Source: Eggerthellaceae bacterium UBA5808 (GTDB lineage Bacteria > Actinomycetota > Coriobacteriia > Coriobacteriales > Eggerthellaceae). Taken from it: DNA of 22,242 bases. The notes below the pieces were generated by a model. It worked only from the letters and a program-made list of their open reading frames with translations. It had not been told where the DNA came from and did not search any database. Made by a program: the position numbers and the translations under genes. Positions 14,358 to 22,242 of this stretch are shown piece by piece (position 1 is the first letter of the stretch; each line of letters starts with the position of its first letter). The DNA is taken from the NCBI GenBank assembly GCA_002417975.1, contig DIDE01000060.1, positions 4,235 to 26,476 of the forward strand, in the 5' to 3' direction.

Positions 14358-14384
14358 TTGGCACTCTATACTATCGACTGCTAA
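14358..14384. promoter_or_regulatory. CIRCE element (HrcA operator)
   Basis: TTGGCACTC (14358-14366), nine bases, then GACTGCTAA (14376-14384). The known CIRCE consensus is TTAGCACTC-N9-GAGTGCTAA, so each arm has one mismatch and the spacer is exactly nine. It lies directly downstream of TATAAT, where HrcA operators usually sit. Binding by HrcA is inferred. Confidence 0.85.
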
Positions 14385-14616
14385 AATATGTTTCATTGTT
14401 TGAGCATATAGATGGGTATCTATTAGGCTAAATACTCAAGTAATAAAGCGATTAGGCGTTCGAATGCTCTGAGCATCCAGGCGTGTAGGCAATCTTGGCA
14501 TTCAAGTGTCCAAGTACATGCACAGCAGACTAAGCGTGCAGCCGATAGTTCTACCAAAGATGTAGACGCCGCCACAGCGTAGGAAGTGGCAGAAAGAAGA
14601 GACGAGGTTCTATCTG

Positions 14617-16530
14617 ATGAGAAAGTTCAAAACCGAGAGCAAAAAGCTCCTCGACCTGATGATTAATTCGATTTACACCAATCGGGACATCTTTTTGCGT
14701 GAGCTTATTTCTAACGCATCCGATGCTTCCGACAAATTGCATTTCAAAAGCTTAACTGATACGTCCATCAAAGCAGGACGCGATGACCTAACGATCGATA
14801 TTGCATTCGATCATGAGGCACGCACTATTACCGTGTCCGATCATGGTATCGGCATGGACAAAGATGAGTTAGAAAAGAACCTGGGAACGATTGCTCATTC
14901 GGATAGTATGGAATTCAAACGTTCAGAAGAAGCTGCTGAGCAGGAAAAGCAGGGAGACGTTGATATCATTGGTCAGTTTGGCGTCGGATTCTATTCTGCA
15001 TTCATGGTCGCTTCGAAGGTCTGCGTAGTCACCAAGGCGTACGGCAGCGACCAGGCGTATCGCTGGGAAAGCGATGGCGTCGAAGGATATACGATCACCG
15101 AGGCTGACAAAAAGGATAATGGTACCGATATTATTCTTACCATTAAGCCGAATACCGACGACGATAACTACGATGAATATCTGACTGAATATGGTCTAAA
15201 GGATCTCATCAAACGCTACAGCAATTATGTGCGTTACCCCATCAAGATGGAATGCACCAAGTCGCGCCAGAAGCCTAAGCCAGAAGATGCCGGCGATGAT
15301 TACAAACCAGAGTACGAAGAGTACAAAGAAATTGACACTATCAATTCGATGACGCCAATCTGGAAACGTCGTAAATCTGATGTTAAACAGGAAGAGTATA
15401 ACGAATTTTACAAGTCTGAGTTCCATGACTATAGCGATCCTGCGCGCACGATCAGCGTGCATGCTGAAGGTGCAATTGCCTACGATGTGCTGCTCTTTAT
15501 TCCTAGTCGTGCTCCATATGATTTGTACAGCAAGGATTACAAGAAGGGCCTTGAGCTCTACAGTTCAAACGTGCTCATTATGGAAAAATGCGAAGAGCTT
15601 ATTCCGGACTATTTTAACTTCGTTCGCGGTGTTGTCGACAGCCAGGATCTAAGCCTTAATATTTCGCGTGAGACGTTGCAACATAATAGTCAGCTTCAGG
15701 CAATTGCGCACAAAATTGAGAAGAAGATCAAATCTGATCTCGCTTCCATGCGTGATAACGATCGTGAAGCGTACGAAAAGTTCTTTGAGAACTTTGGTCG
15801 TGGCCTAAAATACGGTTTGTACGCAAGCTATGGTGGACGCAAAGATGTACTTGCTGATCTGCTGTTGTTCTATTCTGCAAAGCAGAAAAAGATGATTACG
15901 CTCGATGAATATCTCAAAGATGCAGGCGATTCATGCGAGTCAATTTACTACGCAGCCGGCGATTCGACTGATCGTTTGGGCAAGACGCCTATCGTTAAAT
16001 CCGTGCTTGATAAGGGGCATGATGTGCTGCTATGTACGCAGGACGTCGACGATTTCTGCATGTCGGCAATGCGTGACTATAGCGATAAGCCACTTAAAAA
16101 TGTTGCCGGTGGCGATTTGGGCCTGGAGAGCGATGACGATAAGGCTGCTGCAAAAGAAGTTACCGATCAAAACGGAGATTTGTTCTCTGCGATGAAGGAT
16201 AAACTTGGCGATCGTATTTCTAAAGTTGTTGTGTCAACGCGTTTGACCGATGCCCCGGTGTGCTTAACTGCCGAAGGACCTGTTTCCCTTGAGATGGAAA
16301 AGGTCATGTCGCAGATGCCTGATTCTCAAGGCGTTAAGTCTTCGCGTGTGCTCGAGGTCAACGCTAAGCATCCGATCTTCAAGACGCTACAGGATGCTCA
16401 GAAGGCAGGGGACAAAGATAAGGTCGATGCCTATACTGATATTCTCTACGACCAGGCGCTGCTTGTAGAAGGCTTGCCTATCGATGATCCAGTTGCCTAT
16501 GCTCAGGCAGTATGTAAATTAATGAAATAG
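14617..16530 (+). CDS. htpG: Molecular chaperone HtpG (Hsp90)
   Basis: A full-length 637-aa bacterial Hsp90, an ATP-dependent cytoplasmic dimeric chaperone. The GHKL ATPase domain (about 1-215) shows the E-x-x-x-N motif in LRELISNASDASDKL (Asn33), Asp75-Gly-Ile-Gly in SDHGIGMD, the segment NLGTIAHSDS and the glycine-rich GQFGVGFYSAFMV. A charged stretch (KPKPEDAGDDYKPEYEEYKE) links to the middle domain, which has LNISRETLQ and a conserved Arg, and a normal C-terminal dimerisation domain ends the protein. The start matches the family (MRKFKTESKKLLDLM), with GAGG nine bases before. A CIRCE element about 235 bases upstream indicates HrcA control. It is transcribed alone, with a strong hairpin after the stop. 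Confidence 0.98.
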   Translation: MRKFKTESKKLLDLMINSIYTNRDIFLRELISNASDASDKLHFKSLTDTSIKAGRDDLTIDIAFDHEARTITVSDHGIGMDKDELEKNLGTIAHSDSMEFKRSEEAAEQEKQGDVDIIGQFGVGFYSAFMVASKVCVVTKAYGSDQAYRWESDGVEGYTITEADKKDNGTDIILTIKPNTDDDNYDEYLTEYGLKDLIKRYSNYVRYPIKMECTKSRQKPKPEDAGDDYKPEYEEYKEIDTINSMTPIWKRRKSDVKQEEYNEFYKSEFHDYSDPARTISVHAEGAIAYDVLLFIPSRAPYDLYSKDYKKGLELYSSNVLIMEKCEELIPDYFNFVRGVVDSQDLSLNISRETLQHNSQLQAIAHKIEKKIKSDLASMRDNDREAYEKFFENFGRGLKYGLYASYGGRKDVLADLLLFYSAKQKKMITLDEYLKDAGDSCESIYYAAGDSTDRLGKTPIVKSVLDKGHDVLLCTQDVDDFCMSAMRDYSDKPLKNVAGGDLGLESDDDKAAAKEVTDQNGDLFSAMKDKLGDRISKVVVSTRLTDAPVCLTAEGPVSLEMEKVMSQMPDSQGVKSSRVLEVNAKHPIFKTLQDAQKAGDKDKVDAYTDILYDQALLVEGLPIDDPVAYAQAVCKLMK

Positions 16531-16540
16531 TTTTTGACCA

Positions 16541-16577
16541 GTGCACGACTCGAGGTAAAGATACTCGGGTCGTGCAC
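16541..16577. terminator. Hairpin between convergent htpG and lysozyme genes
   Basis: Arms GTGCACGACTCGAG (16541-16554) and CTCGGGTCGTGCAC (16564-16577) form a 14-bp stem with a single G-U pair and a 9-base loop. It lies 10 bases after the htpG stop and 7 bases after the end of the convergent lysozyme gene, so it probably serves both. Neither side has a long T-run. Confidence 0.75.
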
Positions 16578-16584
16578 CCAGTTG

Positions 16585-17394
16585 TTACTTTGAAGTATCT
16601 GCTGTATCCATCCACAGATCCATGTCGACGCGACCGTTGATGCCTGCAACGGTTCCCTTGTTGGAATATTGCCACATTTCGAACGAGCAAGTCGTGCTAG
16701 GTGGCGTTGAATATTCAGCGTACCAGATAGGATATTTATCGATTACGTCCTGGTCAAGGCGCTGAAGATCGTATGTGTTGCCGTAAATCATGACCGCATA
16801 TCCTGCATTTTGAATTCGATTGCAAAATGCACGTGCGCAGGCGCTGCACTCTGCATCGGTGAGTCCATCGGTGCGTGCTGCCTCTTCGGTGACCTTTTCA
16901 TAATCATACACAATAGGGTAAGTAACGTTAGTCCCTTGGATGTTGTCGAGCACAAAGTCGGCTTCTTCTTCGGCTTTTTCTTCATTTATTGCCTGTGAGA
17001 AAAAATATGCTCCAACGCCGATACCTGCGGCGTTTGCCTCGTTCGCATTTTGCTCAAATGATTCGTCCGTAATGAGTTTGCCTTCAGTGTACCCACGGCT
17101 ACCTAATCGGAGCATTGCAAATGAGATGCCATCTTTAGAAACAGCATTCCAATCAATGGTGCCTTGAAAGCTGGAAACATCGATGCCCAACTTTGATTTA
17201 AGCTGGTCGCCTTCGTAGTATGCATAATGGCCATTGTCGGTATGGAGCTTTGACCAGTCATACGGGCTCGTTTCCGAAACAGTTGTTGAAGTTGAAGAGG
17301 TAAGCGCGGAGCATGATGCCGAAAAGATAATCAGAACAATAAGCAGGCATGAACACACGAGACCGATGACGGTAAGACGTGCGGAATGACTCAT
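16585..17394 (-). CDS. GH25 family lysozyme (secreted or lipid-anchored muramidase)
   Basis: A 269-aa glycoside hydrolase family 25 enzyme that cleaves the MurNAc-GlcNAc bond of peptidoglycan. The N-terminus is a signal or anchor (hydrophobic 7-25) ending in FSASC at Cys28, a weak lipobox. A Ser/Thr spacer leads to the catalytic barrel: GIDVSSFQG (Asp72), the Asp164-Tyr-Glu166 pair in VYDYEKV, and the ending IWYAEY...MWQYSNKGTVAGINGRVDMD. I chose the ATG at 17394, with AGGAGG 11 bases upstream; a TTG at 17436 is in frame but unlikely. There is no cell-wall-binding repeat. It is probably a housekeeping wall-remodelling enzyme rather than a phage lysin, as no phage genes are nearby. Confidence 0.93.
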   Translation of the reverse strand: MSHSARLTVIGLVCSCLLIVLIIFSASCSALTSSTSTTVSETSPYDWSKLHTDNGHYAYYEGDQLKSKLGIDVSSFQGTIDWNAVSKDGISFAMLRLGSRGYTEGKLITDESFEQNANEANAAGIGVGAYFFSQAINEEKAEEEADFVLDNIQGTNVTYPIVYDYEKVTEEAARTDGLTDAECSACARAFCNRIQNAGYAVMIYGNTYDLQRLDQDVIDKYPIWYAEYSTPPSTTCSFEMWQYSNKGTVAGINGRVDMDLWMDTADTSK

Positions 17395-17839
17395 AAAACG
17401 AAAAACCTCCTGGATGGTTAATGATACATGGTTCAATATTCAGCCAATGAGCTTTGCACCGATTGCTTTGTGCCGTTTCCCTGGCATTTATACACTTTTC
17501 TACGCTTGCTCGGCATGCCATGCCTGCCTAGAGATTAATTGGCTATGCCGGCATATCGAAAGCGGCTATACGTACTATGTATAAGTGAGTCACCTATTAT
17601 AACAGGTATGCGAAAAGATATATAACATATCCGTCATAAGTATTTCACACGGTCTTTGCGCCAGTTTAAGCTGACTCACACAATGACGAAATTACACGAT
17701 ATAAGACGGCTTGATAATTAATGTGACGTTCAATGTGATGTTCGTGCGTTGATGGCATCAGCCGTGGGTATCTCTGTACAACTGATATCCGTGTACTAAC
17801 AACAGATGGGTACCAAATGGCTAGATGTGAAATGGGGCA
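17395..17839. other. Spacer between lysozyme and trkH genes
   Basis: No gene is visible in these 445 bases. A leftward TATAAT lies at 17597-17602 (plus-strand attata), without a good -35 partner; it could drive the lysozyme gene. A 12-bp direct repeat, aatgtgacgttc and aatgtgatgttc, lies at 17720-17743. Imperfect complementary segments near 17768-17815 could form a weak hairpin after the trkH stop, with no T-run. Confidence 0.4.
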
Positions 17840-19372
17840 CTAGTTGCGATGGAAGACATGGCTCAAATGAAAGCGCGGTTTGAGCGAAACAACAATCTTG
17901 ATGCCCAAAGCGACGAGTGTTACAAATTCAAGACGGCCTGCCCACATTTCAACCATGTATGTTGTCTTAAGGACAAACGGCATGTCTGGCGTGGAAATAC
18001 CACTTGCGATACCGCTGTTGCTTGCCATTGCTACGCTTTCAAATAGCGATGCAATTGCATCATAGCCATAAACAATTCCAATAAGTGCGCCTATGGTGTA
18101 CGTAATAACAAACAGAATGAAAACCGTCATAGCTTGTTTGACCGTATCAGAATGGAGTACATGGCGGCCGATATGATTATACGTAGTTACAATTCGCGCG
18201 GATTCAGACGATGAAGCGATTTTCATAGTCTCGATAGCAGATTTAGCGATGATTCCGACGCGCATGATCTTAATGCCGCCTGTCGTTGACCCTGATGATC
18301 CGCCAATTGCCATAGCGAGTACCAGTACAAGAGCTGCACCAGAGGGAAGTATTCCCATCATTTGGGGTGGGGTAAGCGTGACGAATCCTGTTGTTGTGGC
18401 AGCGGAAACGAAGTTAAACAAAACAGTACGTACCAGTGTGGTCAAATTGCTTAATTGCGGAACGGAGCAAATCGACAAAATAAGGATGACAAGTAGGAAG
18501 GTCCACCAAATAACGCTGCTTCGTACTTCGATATCTTTAAAGAACCCTCTAATATGCCCGCGTGCGAGGCTGCCATGGAGACTAAAGTTAAATCCGCCAA
18601 TGAGCATTACCAGCATCAGTACCCATTCGACGAGTTCGGAATGATAGTAGGTTACGCTATCACTCATTGGACTAAATCCTGCGGTCATAAATCCAGATAT
18701 CGATAGCCAAAGCGATTGGAGTGCTGCTCGATCAAAACACATTCCAAGACCGACAAGTAAAATCGTAAGCGCGACAGTTGAAACGAAGATAACGCGAAGC
18801 GAAAATTTCAGAATGAAACGAGCTGTTTCTACAACGTTAGGAAGAACATGTTCGCTGCGCCCTTCGGATGTATAGAGACTTGACGTCGAAACTTTGCCAA
18901 ATGCTCCAAGTGAGAGGGCAATGACAACTAAACCAAGACCTCCGGCAAAATGCATAGTAAAACGCCACATATTATCTGCGTTCGACAGATGGTCGAGATC
19001 GCTGATAATGCTAACGCCTGTTGCTGTATAAGCAGATACACAATCGAAGAGTGCATCGTAATAGCTTTCGAAATGACCGCAAAGGGCAAGGGGAATGGCG
19101 CTTATTAAAGCGAGAATAACCCATGAAAGCCCTGTTACAGCGAGGGCTTGCTGCTGATTGAGGTATCCGGGCTCGATACGGAGCATTCGCAACCCGAGCC
19201 CAATGCAAAGGGCACTACCAGCAGAGAAGAGATAACGTGCTGCTGGTTCCCATTCGCCGTGAATGCACGCGACAATGAAGGGAATGAGCATTGCGCCCGC
19301 AATAAAGATAATTAAGACACCAAGATAGTGGGCGATAACCCTGAAGTCGTGAAATGTGTATCGCTGCCACAT
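17840..19372 (-). CDS. trkH: TrkH-family potassium uptake channel subunit
   Basis: A membrane protein of about 510 residues with the TrkH/KtrB four-repeat pore layout. The filter-like loops SAYTATGVS, SGFMTAGFSP, AATTTGFVT and ASNSGIASG occur in order, and the GGSSGSTTGGIK segment that precedes the last repeat of TrkH is present. It moves K+ across the cytoplasmic membrane, normally gated by a TrkA partner, which is not in this window. I prefer the ATG at 19372, where similarity to the family begins. An in-frame GTG at 19417 would add 15 polar residues; neither has a good ribosome site, so the start is uncertain. It is transcribed away from acpP. Confidence 0.93.
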   Translation of the reverse strand: MWQRYTFHDFRVIAHYLGVLIIFIAGAMLIPFIVACIHGEWEPAARYLFSAGSALCIGLGLRMLRIEPGYLNQQQALAVTGLSWVILALISAIPLALCGHFESYYDALFDCVSAYTATGVSIISDLDHLSNADNMWRFTMHFAGGLGLVVIALSLGAFGKVSTSSLYTSEGRSEHVLPNVVETARFILKFSLRVIFVSTVALTILLVGLGMCFDRAALQSLWLSISGFMTAGFSPMSDSVTYYHSELVEWVLMLVMLIGGFNFSLHGSLARGHIRGFFKDIEVRSSVIWWTFLLVILILSICSVPQLSNLTTLVRTVLFNFVSAATTTGFVTLTPPQMMGILPSGAALVLVLAMAIGGSSGSTTGGIKIMRVGIIAKSAIETMKIASSSESARIVTTYNHIGRHVLHSDTVKQAMTVFILFVITYTIGALIGIVYGYDAIASLFESVAMASNSGIASGISTPDMPFVLKTTYMVEMWAGRLEFVTLVALGIKIVVSLKPRFHLSHVFHRN

Positions 19373-19455
19373 GGCTATCGAGACGATCCGTTCATTGGAA
19401 GTATGATCGTCGCCCACAGCGACGCATAATATGACATTGCTTTCTGCATGCGGGT

Positions 19456-19493
19456 ATTGTAGTACAGTTTTCGTCTTTGTGACAGGGACGAAA
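19456..19493 (-). promoter_or_regulatory. Candidate trkH promoter with overlapping dyad
   Basis: Leftward TACAAT (plus-strand 19456-19461) is a good -10. The -35 region falls inside an inverted repeat, TTTCGTC (19469-19475) and GACGAAA (19487-19493), separated by 11 bases. A bound protein would overlap the -35 box. The dyad is exact; its regulatory role is inferred. Confidence 0.4.
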
Positions 19494-19589
19494 TCTTCCT
19501 GACATTAAGGCACACAATGCGTCGCACTCGCTGCTTTTCGTAGGTACATGTATATAAAAAGATTAAATTAAAGTTATTTATAAAAAAGA

Positions 19590-19617
19590 TTGAAAAATAT
19601 TCATCCGTTCATATAAT
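19590..19617 (+). promoter_or_regulatory. acpP promoter
   Basis: TTGAAA (19590-19595) and TATAAT (19612-19617), 16 bases apart, lie in an AT-rich tract (19545-19620). A partial upstream duplicate, tataaaaagatta and tataaaaaagatt, precedes it about 30 bases apart. The transcript would start near 19624. Confidence 0.7.
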
Positions 19618-19648
19618 AAGCTATGCAAGTTGTACAAGGTAGATATGC

Positions 19649-19664
19649 GATATCTAGGGATATC
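19649..19664. promoter_or_regulatory. Inverted repeat in the acpP leader
   Basis: GATATC (19649-19654) and GATATC (19659-19664) flank four bases, about 25 bases downstream of the predicted transcription start. It could be an operator for a fatty-acid regulator; none of the known FapR or FabT consensus sites is matched. Confidence 0.35.
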
Positions 19665-19718
19665 CAGAAATTGCGGACTTACTTGCATGTGAGATTCGCA
19701 GATTGATAAGGAGTAGGA

Positions 19719-19949
19719 ATGACCTTCGAAAAAGTACGTGACATCATTGTCGATACACTTAACTGCGATGCGGATGATGTGACGTTGGAAGCATCAATCG
19801 AGGACGATCTTGATGCCGATTCTCTTGATGCTGTTGAATTAAACATGGCATTCGAAGATGCGTTTGGCATTACGATTCCTGAGGAAGCGTTGCCAAAGAT
19901 GAAAACCGTTAACGACATCGTTAAGGAAATTGATTCTCTTCTTGACTAG
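19719..19949 (+). CDS. acpP: Acyl carrier protein
   Basis: A 76-aa acidic four-helix protein that carries growing acyl chains on 4'-phosphopantetheine in type II fatty-acid synthesis. The attachment site is Ser35 in DADSLDAVEL. Length and the pattern FGITIPEEALPKMKTVNDIV are normal for AcpP. AAGGAG lies six bases before the ATG. It has its own promoter and a strong hairpin after the stop, so it is probably transcribed mainly alone, although acc genes follow on the same strand. Confidence 0.97.
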   Translation: MTFEKVRDIIVDTLNCDADDVTLEASIEDDLDADSLDAVELNMAFEDAFGITIPEEALPKMKTVNDIVKEIDSLLD

Positions 19950-19957
19950 ATGAGCTA

Positions 19958-19996
19958 CTAGCCACTTTTCTGCCTAGATGTCAGAGAAGTGGCTAG
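19958..19996 (+). terminator. Hairpin after acpP
   Basis: Arms CTAGCCACTTTTCTG (19958-19972) and CAGAGAAGTGGCTAG (19982-19996) form a 15-bp stem with one G-U pair and a 9-base loop, nine bases after the acpP stop. No T-run follows, so termination may be partial or the hairpin may protect the mRNA 3' end. Confidence 0.65.
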
Positions 19997-20160
19997 TGAT
20001 CTTAATGGCAAGTAATGAATTCATCCTATTTGTTTCATATGGGGTACAACGTGGTGTCTTATGACTCATGCAACGTACTTTGTATACATAGAGGATTCGT
20101 TTTGCGGGTTTAAGTAATCTATAAGGCACAAACCTACTAAAGGTATAGGGGCGCGCTTTT

Positions 20161-20784
20161 ATGGAGAGGGGCGCAATACAAGTTATGAAGCAATCAGAAG
20201 GCAAATCCGACGGGCATTCTTCTTCGCATGATATGTTTAATGATGTGCATCATATCGTCGAAGACTTTGAGCGCTCAACGATGGTATCACTCGAACTTTC
20301 ATACAAAGGGATGCATCTGAAGGTGACAAAAGCTGGTGCTCATCCGGCTAAAACGATACTGGTACCTTCATCGTGCGCGGATTCCAATCAACCTGTTCCA
20401 AATCGTGCAGCTTCTGAACAATCAGATACATCGGCGGGCAACTCTGCAGGTGCTGATTGCGGGGCTCAGACGCAGCAGGGATCGGATGCGCCAGCACCTG
20501 ATACGAATTCTCATAGGGGATCGGTAAATGGCGACATGCCGGCTTCGGCGGACGACATTACTGCTCCGCTTGTTGGCGTATTTTATGCCGCATCATCGCC
20601 TGAAGCCCAACCATTTGTGTCGGTGGGCCAGCATGTTAAGCAGGGCGATGTGGTGTGTATCATCGAAGCGATGAAGGTCATGAATGAGATCAAAGCATCG
20701 CATGATGGCGTTGTCACATCGGTTCCCGCACAAAATGGTCAGATGGTAGCATTTGGCGACGTGCTTATGAGAATCGAAGCGTAG
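20161..20784 (+). CDS. accB: Biotin carboxyl carrier protein of acetyl-CoA carboxylase
   Basis: A 207-aa BCCP. The N-terminal helical segment (about 25-57, VEDFERSTMVSLELSYKGMHLKV) is typical of AccB. A long Ala/Ser/Asn/Asp linker (about 60-130) leads to the biotinyl domain (132-206), with the biotin acceptor Lys172 in IIEAMKVMNEI. Biotin on this lysine is carboxylated by AccC and passed to the carboxyltransferase. AGGGG lies nine bases before the ATG; another in-frame ATG at 20185 is possible. It is followed five bases later by accC. The gene sits about 210 bases downstream of acpP, beyond the acpP hairpin. Confidence 0.95.
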   Translation: MERGAIQVMKQSEGKSDGHSSSHDMFNDVHHIVEDFERSTMVSLELSYKGMHLKVTKAGAHPAKTILVPSSCADSNQPVPNRAASEQSDTSAGNSAGADCGAQTQQGSDAPAPDTNSHRGSVNGDMPASADDITAPLVGVFYAASSPEAQPFVSVGQHVKQGDVVCIIEAMKVMNEIKASHDGVVTSVPAQNGQMVAFGDVLMRIEA

Positions 20785-20789
20785 GCGCG

Positions 20790-22208
20790 ATGTTTAGAAA
20801 GATCCTCATAGCCAATCGCGGGGAGATTGCGTTGCGTATTGTACGCACGTGCCGCGAGATGAACATCAGGACCGTTGCCGTATACTCGACAGCTGATGCC
20901 GATGATTTGGCGGTTCAGTTTGCAAACGAATCTGTTTGCATCGGCGAAGCGCCTTCAGCTCAAAGCTATCTTAATATGGACAATATTATTACTGCAGCAT
21001 TATGCACGGGATGTGATGCTATTCATCCTGGGTACGGTTTCCTTTCCGAAAATGCTGAGTTTGCTCGTTTGTGCGAGGAAAATGGATTGGTATTCATTGG
21101 ACCCGAGTCACAGACGATAGAAATGCTTGGCGACAAAGCGCGTGCTCGTGCGCTTGTTGCCCAACATGGCGTTCCTGTTGTTCCTGGTTCGGACGGTGCA
21201 GTTGCCGATAGTGCGTCTGCTCATGTGGTTGCACAGCGCGTTGGATACCCGGTGCTTCTTAAAGCTGCTGCCGGAGGCGGTGGACGGGGAATGCGCCGTG
21301 TTGATAGGGATGAAGACTTAGACGCATCACTCGACGAAGCTTGTGCGGAGGCTCGCGCGTGTTTTGGCGACGACACGATGTATGTCGAAAAACTGATTGT
21401 GAATCCGCGGCATGTGGAATTCCAGATCCTTGCTGACGAAGAGGGTCATATTATCCATCTTGGTGAGCGCGATTGTTCGGTGCAGCGTAATCATCAGAAG
21501 ATGATCGAGGAGTCCCCTTCGCCTGCGCTCGACGAAAGTCTACGCGAAGAAATGGGCCAGGCGGCAATTGCGGTGGCTGCTGCAGCACACTATCGGAGTG
21601 CGGGAACGGTTGAATTTGTTCTATCTGGTCGTAATTTCTATTTTATCGAGATGAATACACGTATTCAGGTTGAACATCCAGTAACCGAAATGCGCTGCGG
21701 GTGCGATTTAATTAAAGAACAAATTCGGATTGCGGCTGGCCTACGTTTACCTCTTATCCAGAGTCAAGTAGACATGCGCGGTCATTCGATCGAATGCCGT
21801 ATTAACGCCGAAGATCCTCAGCATGGATTTCGTCCTTGCCCAGGTACCGTTGAATTTCTCCATCTTCCTGGAGGCAATGGGATACGCGTTGATAGTGGAT
21901 TATATGCGGGCGGAGTTATTAGTCCCTTTTATGATTCGATGATTGGCAAGGTTATCGTTTGGGCTCCGACGCGTCTTGAAGCGATTCGTAAAATGCGCCG
22001 TGCGCTTGAAGAAATGACGATCGAAGGGGTCGATACAAATCTCGACGTTGTCCATCTGATTATGTTCAATGGAGATTTTCTCCGTGGATCTTATAATACT
22101 GGGTTTATCGAAAAACATCTCGACGAACTGTTGGATATTGCTCGTTTAACCGAAAAAGTCGAAACAGGCGCGGTTGATATGAACGCAGAGCATCGGAAGG
22201 ATGAATAA
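20790..22208 (+). CDS. accC: Biotin carboxylase subunit of acetyl-CoA carboxylase
   Basis: A 472-aa biotin carboxylase of the ATP-grasp superfamily that carboxylates the biotin of AccB with ATP and bicarbonate. The N-terminal domain begins FRKILIANRGEIALRI. The ATP-binding Lys159 and glycine-rich KAAAGGGGRGMR (159-170) are followed by HVEFQILAD, ERDCSVQRNHQKMIEESPSP and the catalytic FIEMNTRIQVEHPVTEM. The usual C-terminal domain is complete. Length suits a stand-alone AccC rather than a fused pyruvate or propionyl-CoA carboxylase subunit. It starts five bases after accB and ends two bases before the next ATG, so all three are one operon. Confidence 0.96.
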   Translation: MFRKILIANRGEIALRIVRTCREMNIRTVAVYSTADADDLAVQFANESVCIGEAPSAQSYLNMDNIITAALCTGCDAIHPGYGFLSENAEFARLCEENGLVFIGPESQTIEMLGDKARARALVAQHGVPVVPGSDGAVADSASAHVVAQRVGYPVLLKAAAGGGGRGMRRVDRDEDLDASLDEACAEARACFGDDTMYVEKLIVNPRHVEFQILADEEGHIIHLGERDCSVQRNHQKMIEESPSPALDESLREEMGQAAIAVAAAAHYRSAGTVEFVLSGRNFYFIEMNTRIQVEHPVTEMRCGCDLIKEQIRIAAGLRLPLIQSQVDMRGHSIECRINAEDPQHGFRPCPGTVEFLHLPGGNGIRVDSGLYAGGVISPFYDSMIGKVIVWAPTRLEAIRKMRRALEEMTIEGVDTNLDVVHLIMFNGDFLRGSYNTGFIEKHLDELLDIARLTEKVETGAVDMNAEHRKDE

Positions 22209-22210
22209 CG

Positions 22211-22242
22211 ATGAGGCATCCTTTTACTAATAAGCGGCGTCG
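22211..22242 (+). CDS. Start of next operon gene, cut by window edge (possibly acetyl-CoA carboxyltransferase)
   Basis: An ATG at 22211, two bases after the accC stop, opens a frame MRHPFTNKRR that leaves the window. GGAAGG lies ten bases upstream. Position after accB-accC suggests the carboxyltransferase (accD or an accDA fusion), but ten residues do not prove it. Confidence 0.6.
   Translation, partial: MRHPFTNKRR

Larger units (their letters stand above)
13885..14616. other. Divergent spacer with the htpG promoter, CIRCE and short repeats
   Basis: This 732-bp spacer lies between the XRE-like gene and htpG. Beyond the promoter and CIRCE site listed separately, it contains three copies of 'aaggctaacgt' type units (14216-14260, about 15-16 bp each). 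A small palindrome ATGCT-CTG-AGCAT lies at 14464-14476, with loosely repeated 'aggcgt...' segments near 14454-14500. No gene is seen. The promoter of the leftward kinase operon was not resolved. Confidence 0.55.

Noticed and set aside
16585..17394. Phage endolysin
   Set aside because: The GH25 protein has its own membrane-targeting N-terminus, and no holin or other phage gene is adjacent.
19373..19718. A c-di-AMP (ydaO-type) riboswitch upstream of trkH
   Set aside because: The leader before trkH is under 80 bases if the TACAAT promoter is right, too short for that riboswitch, and its conserved segments are not seen.

Overview
The window looks like chromosome from a Gram-positive bacterium of moderate G+C. 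Gene content points towards an actinobacterial lineage of the Coriobacteriia type. Supporting features are a BceAB-like transporter with its own two-component system, an XRE-like protein paired with a three-helix membrane Ser/Thr kinase, a GH25 lysozyme, and separate accB and accC genes. That placement is inference from gene families and style, not from a marker gene. I see no tRNA, rRNA, CRISPR array, transposase or phage gene.

Layout. 1-2485 (minus): a BceB-like permease, cut by the window edge, and its ABC ATPase, overlapping by one base. 2794-5261 (plus): the divergent response regulator and histidine kinase, forming a probable antimicrobial-peptide sensing and detoxification module. 5545-7838: an amidase-signature enzyme and a YbaK/ProX-type aminoacyl-tRNA deacylase. 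7839-11651: gene-poor and repeat-rich, holding an orphan ABC-2 permease, a probable structured RNA on the minus strand (about 9891-10059) and a zinc-ribbon/FxLYD membrane protein. 11652-13884 (minus): the XRE-like protein followed one base later by the Ser/Thr kinase. 14617-16530: htpG, with a CIRCE-type HrcA operator at its promoter. 16585-19372 (minus): a GH25 lysozyme and a TrkH potassium transporter. 19719-22242: acpP, then accB-accC and the first codons of another gene, the start of fatty-acid synthesis.

The most unusual property is a local repeat habit. Most long spacers carry their own family of degenerate tandem or direct repeats, with units of about 12 to 68 bp and different sequences at each site. 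Three proteins carry in-frame tandem insertions of the same kind: the histidine kinase (11-12 aa units between the N and G1 boxes), the amidase (8 aa units) and the Ser/Thr kinase (4 aa units). I infer an active or recent short-tandem duplication process acting on coding and non-coding DNA. The CIRCE site at htpG, the terminator-ended RNA and several long dyads at promoters are the other items worth checking.
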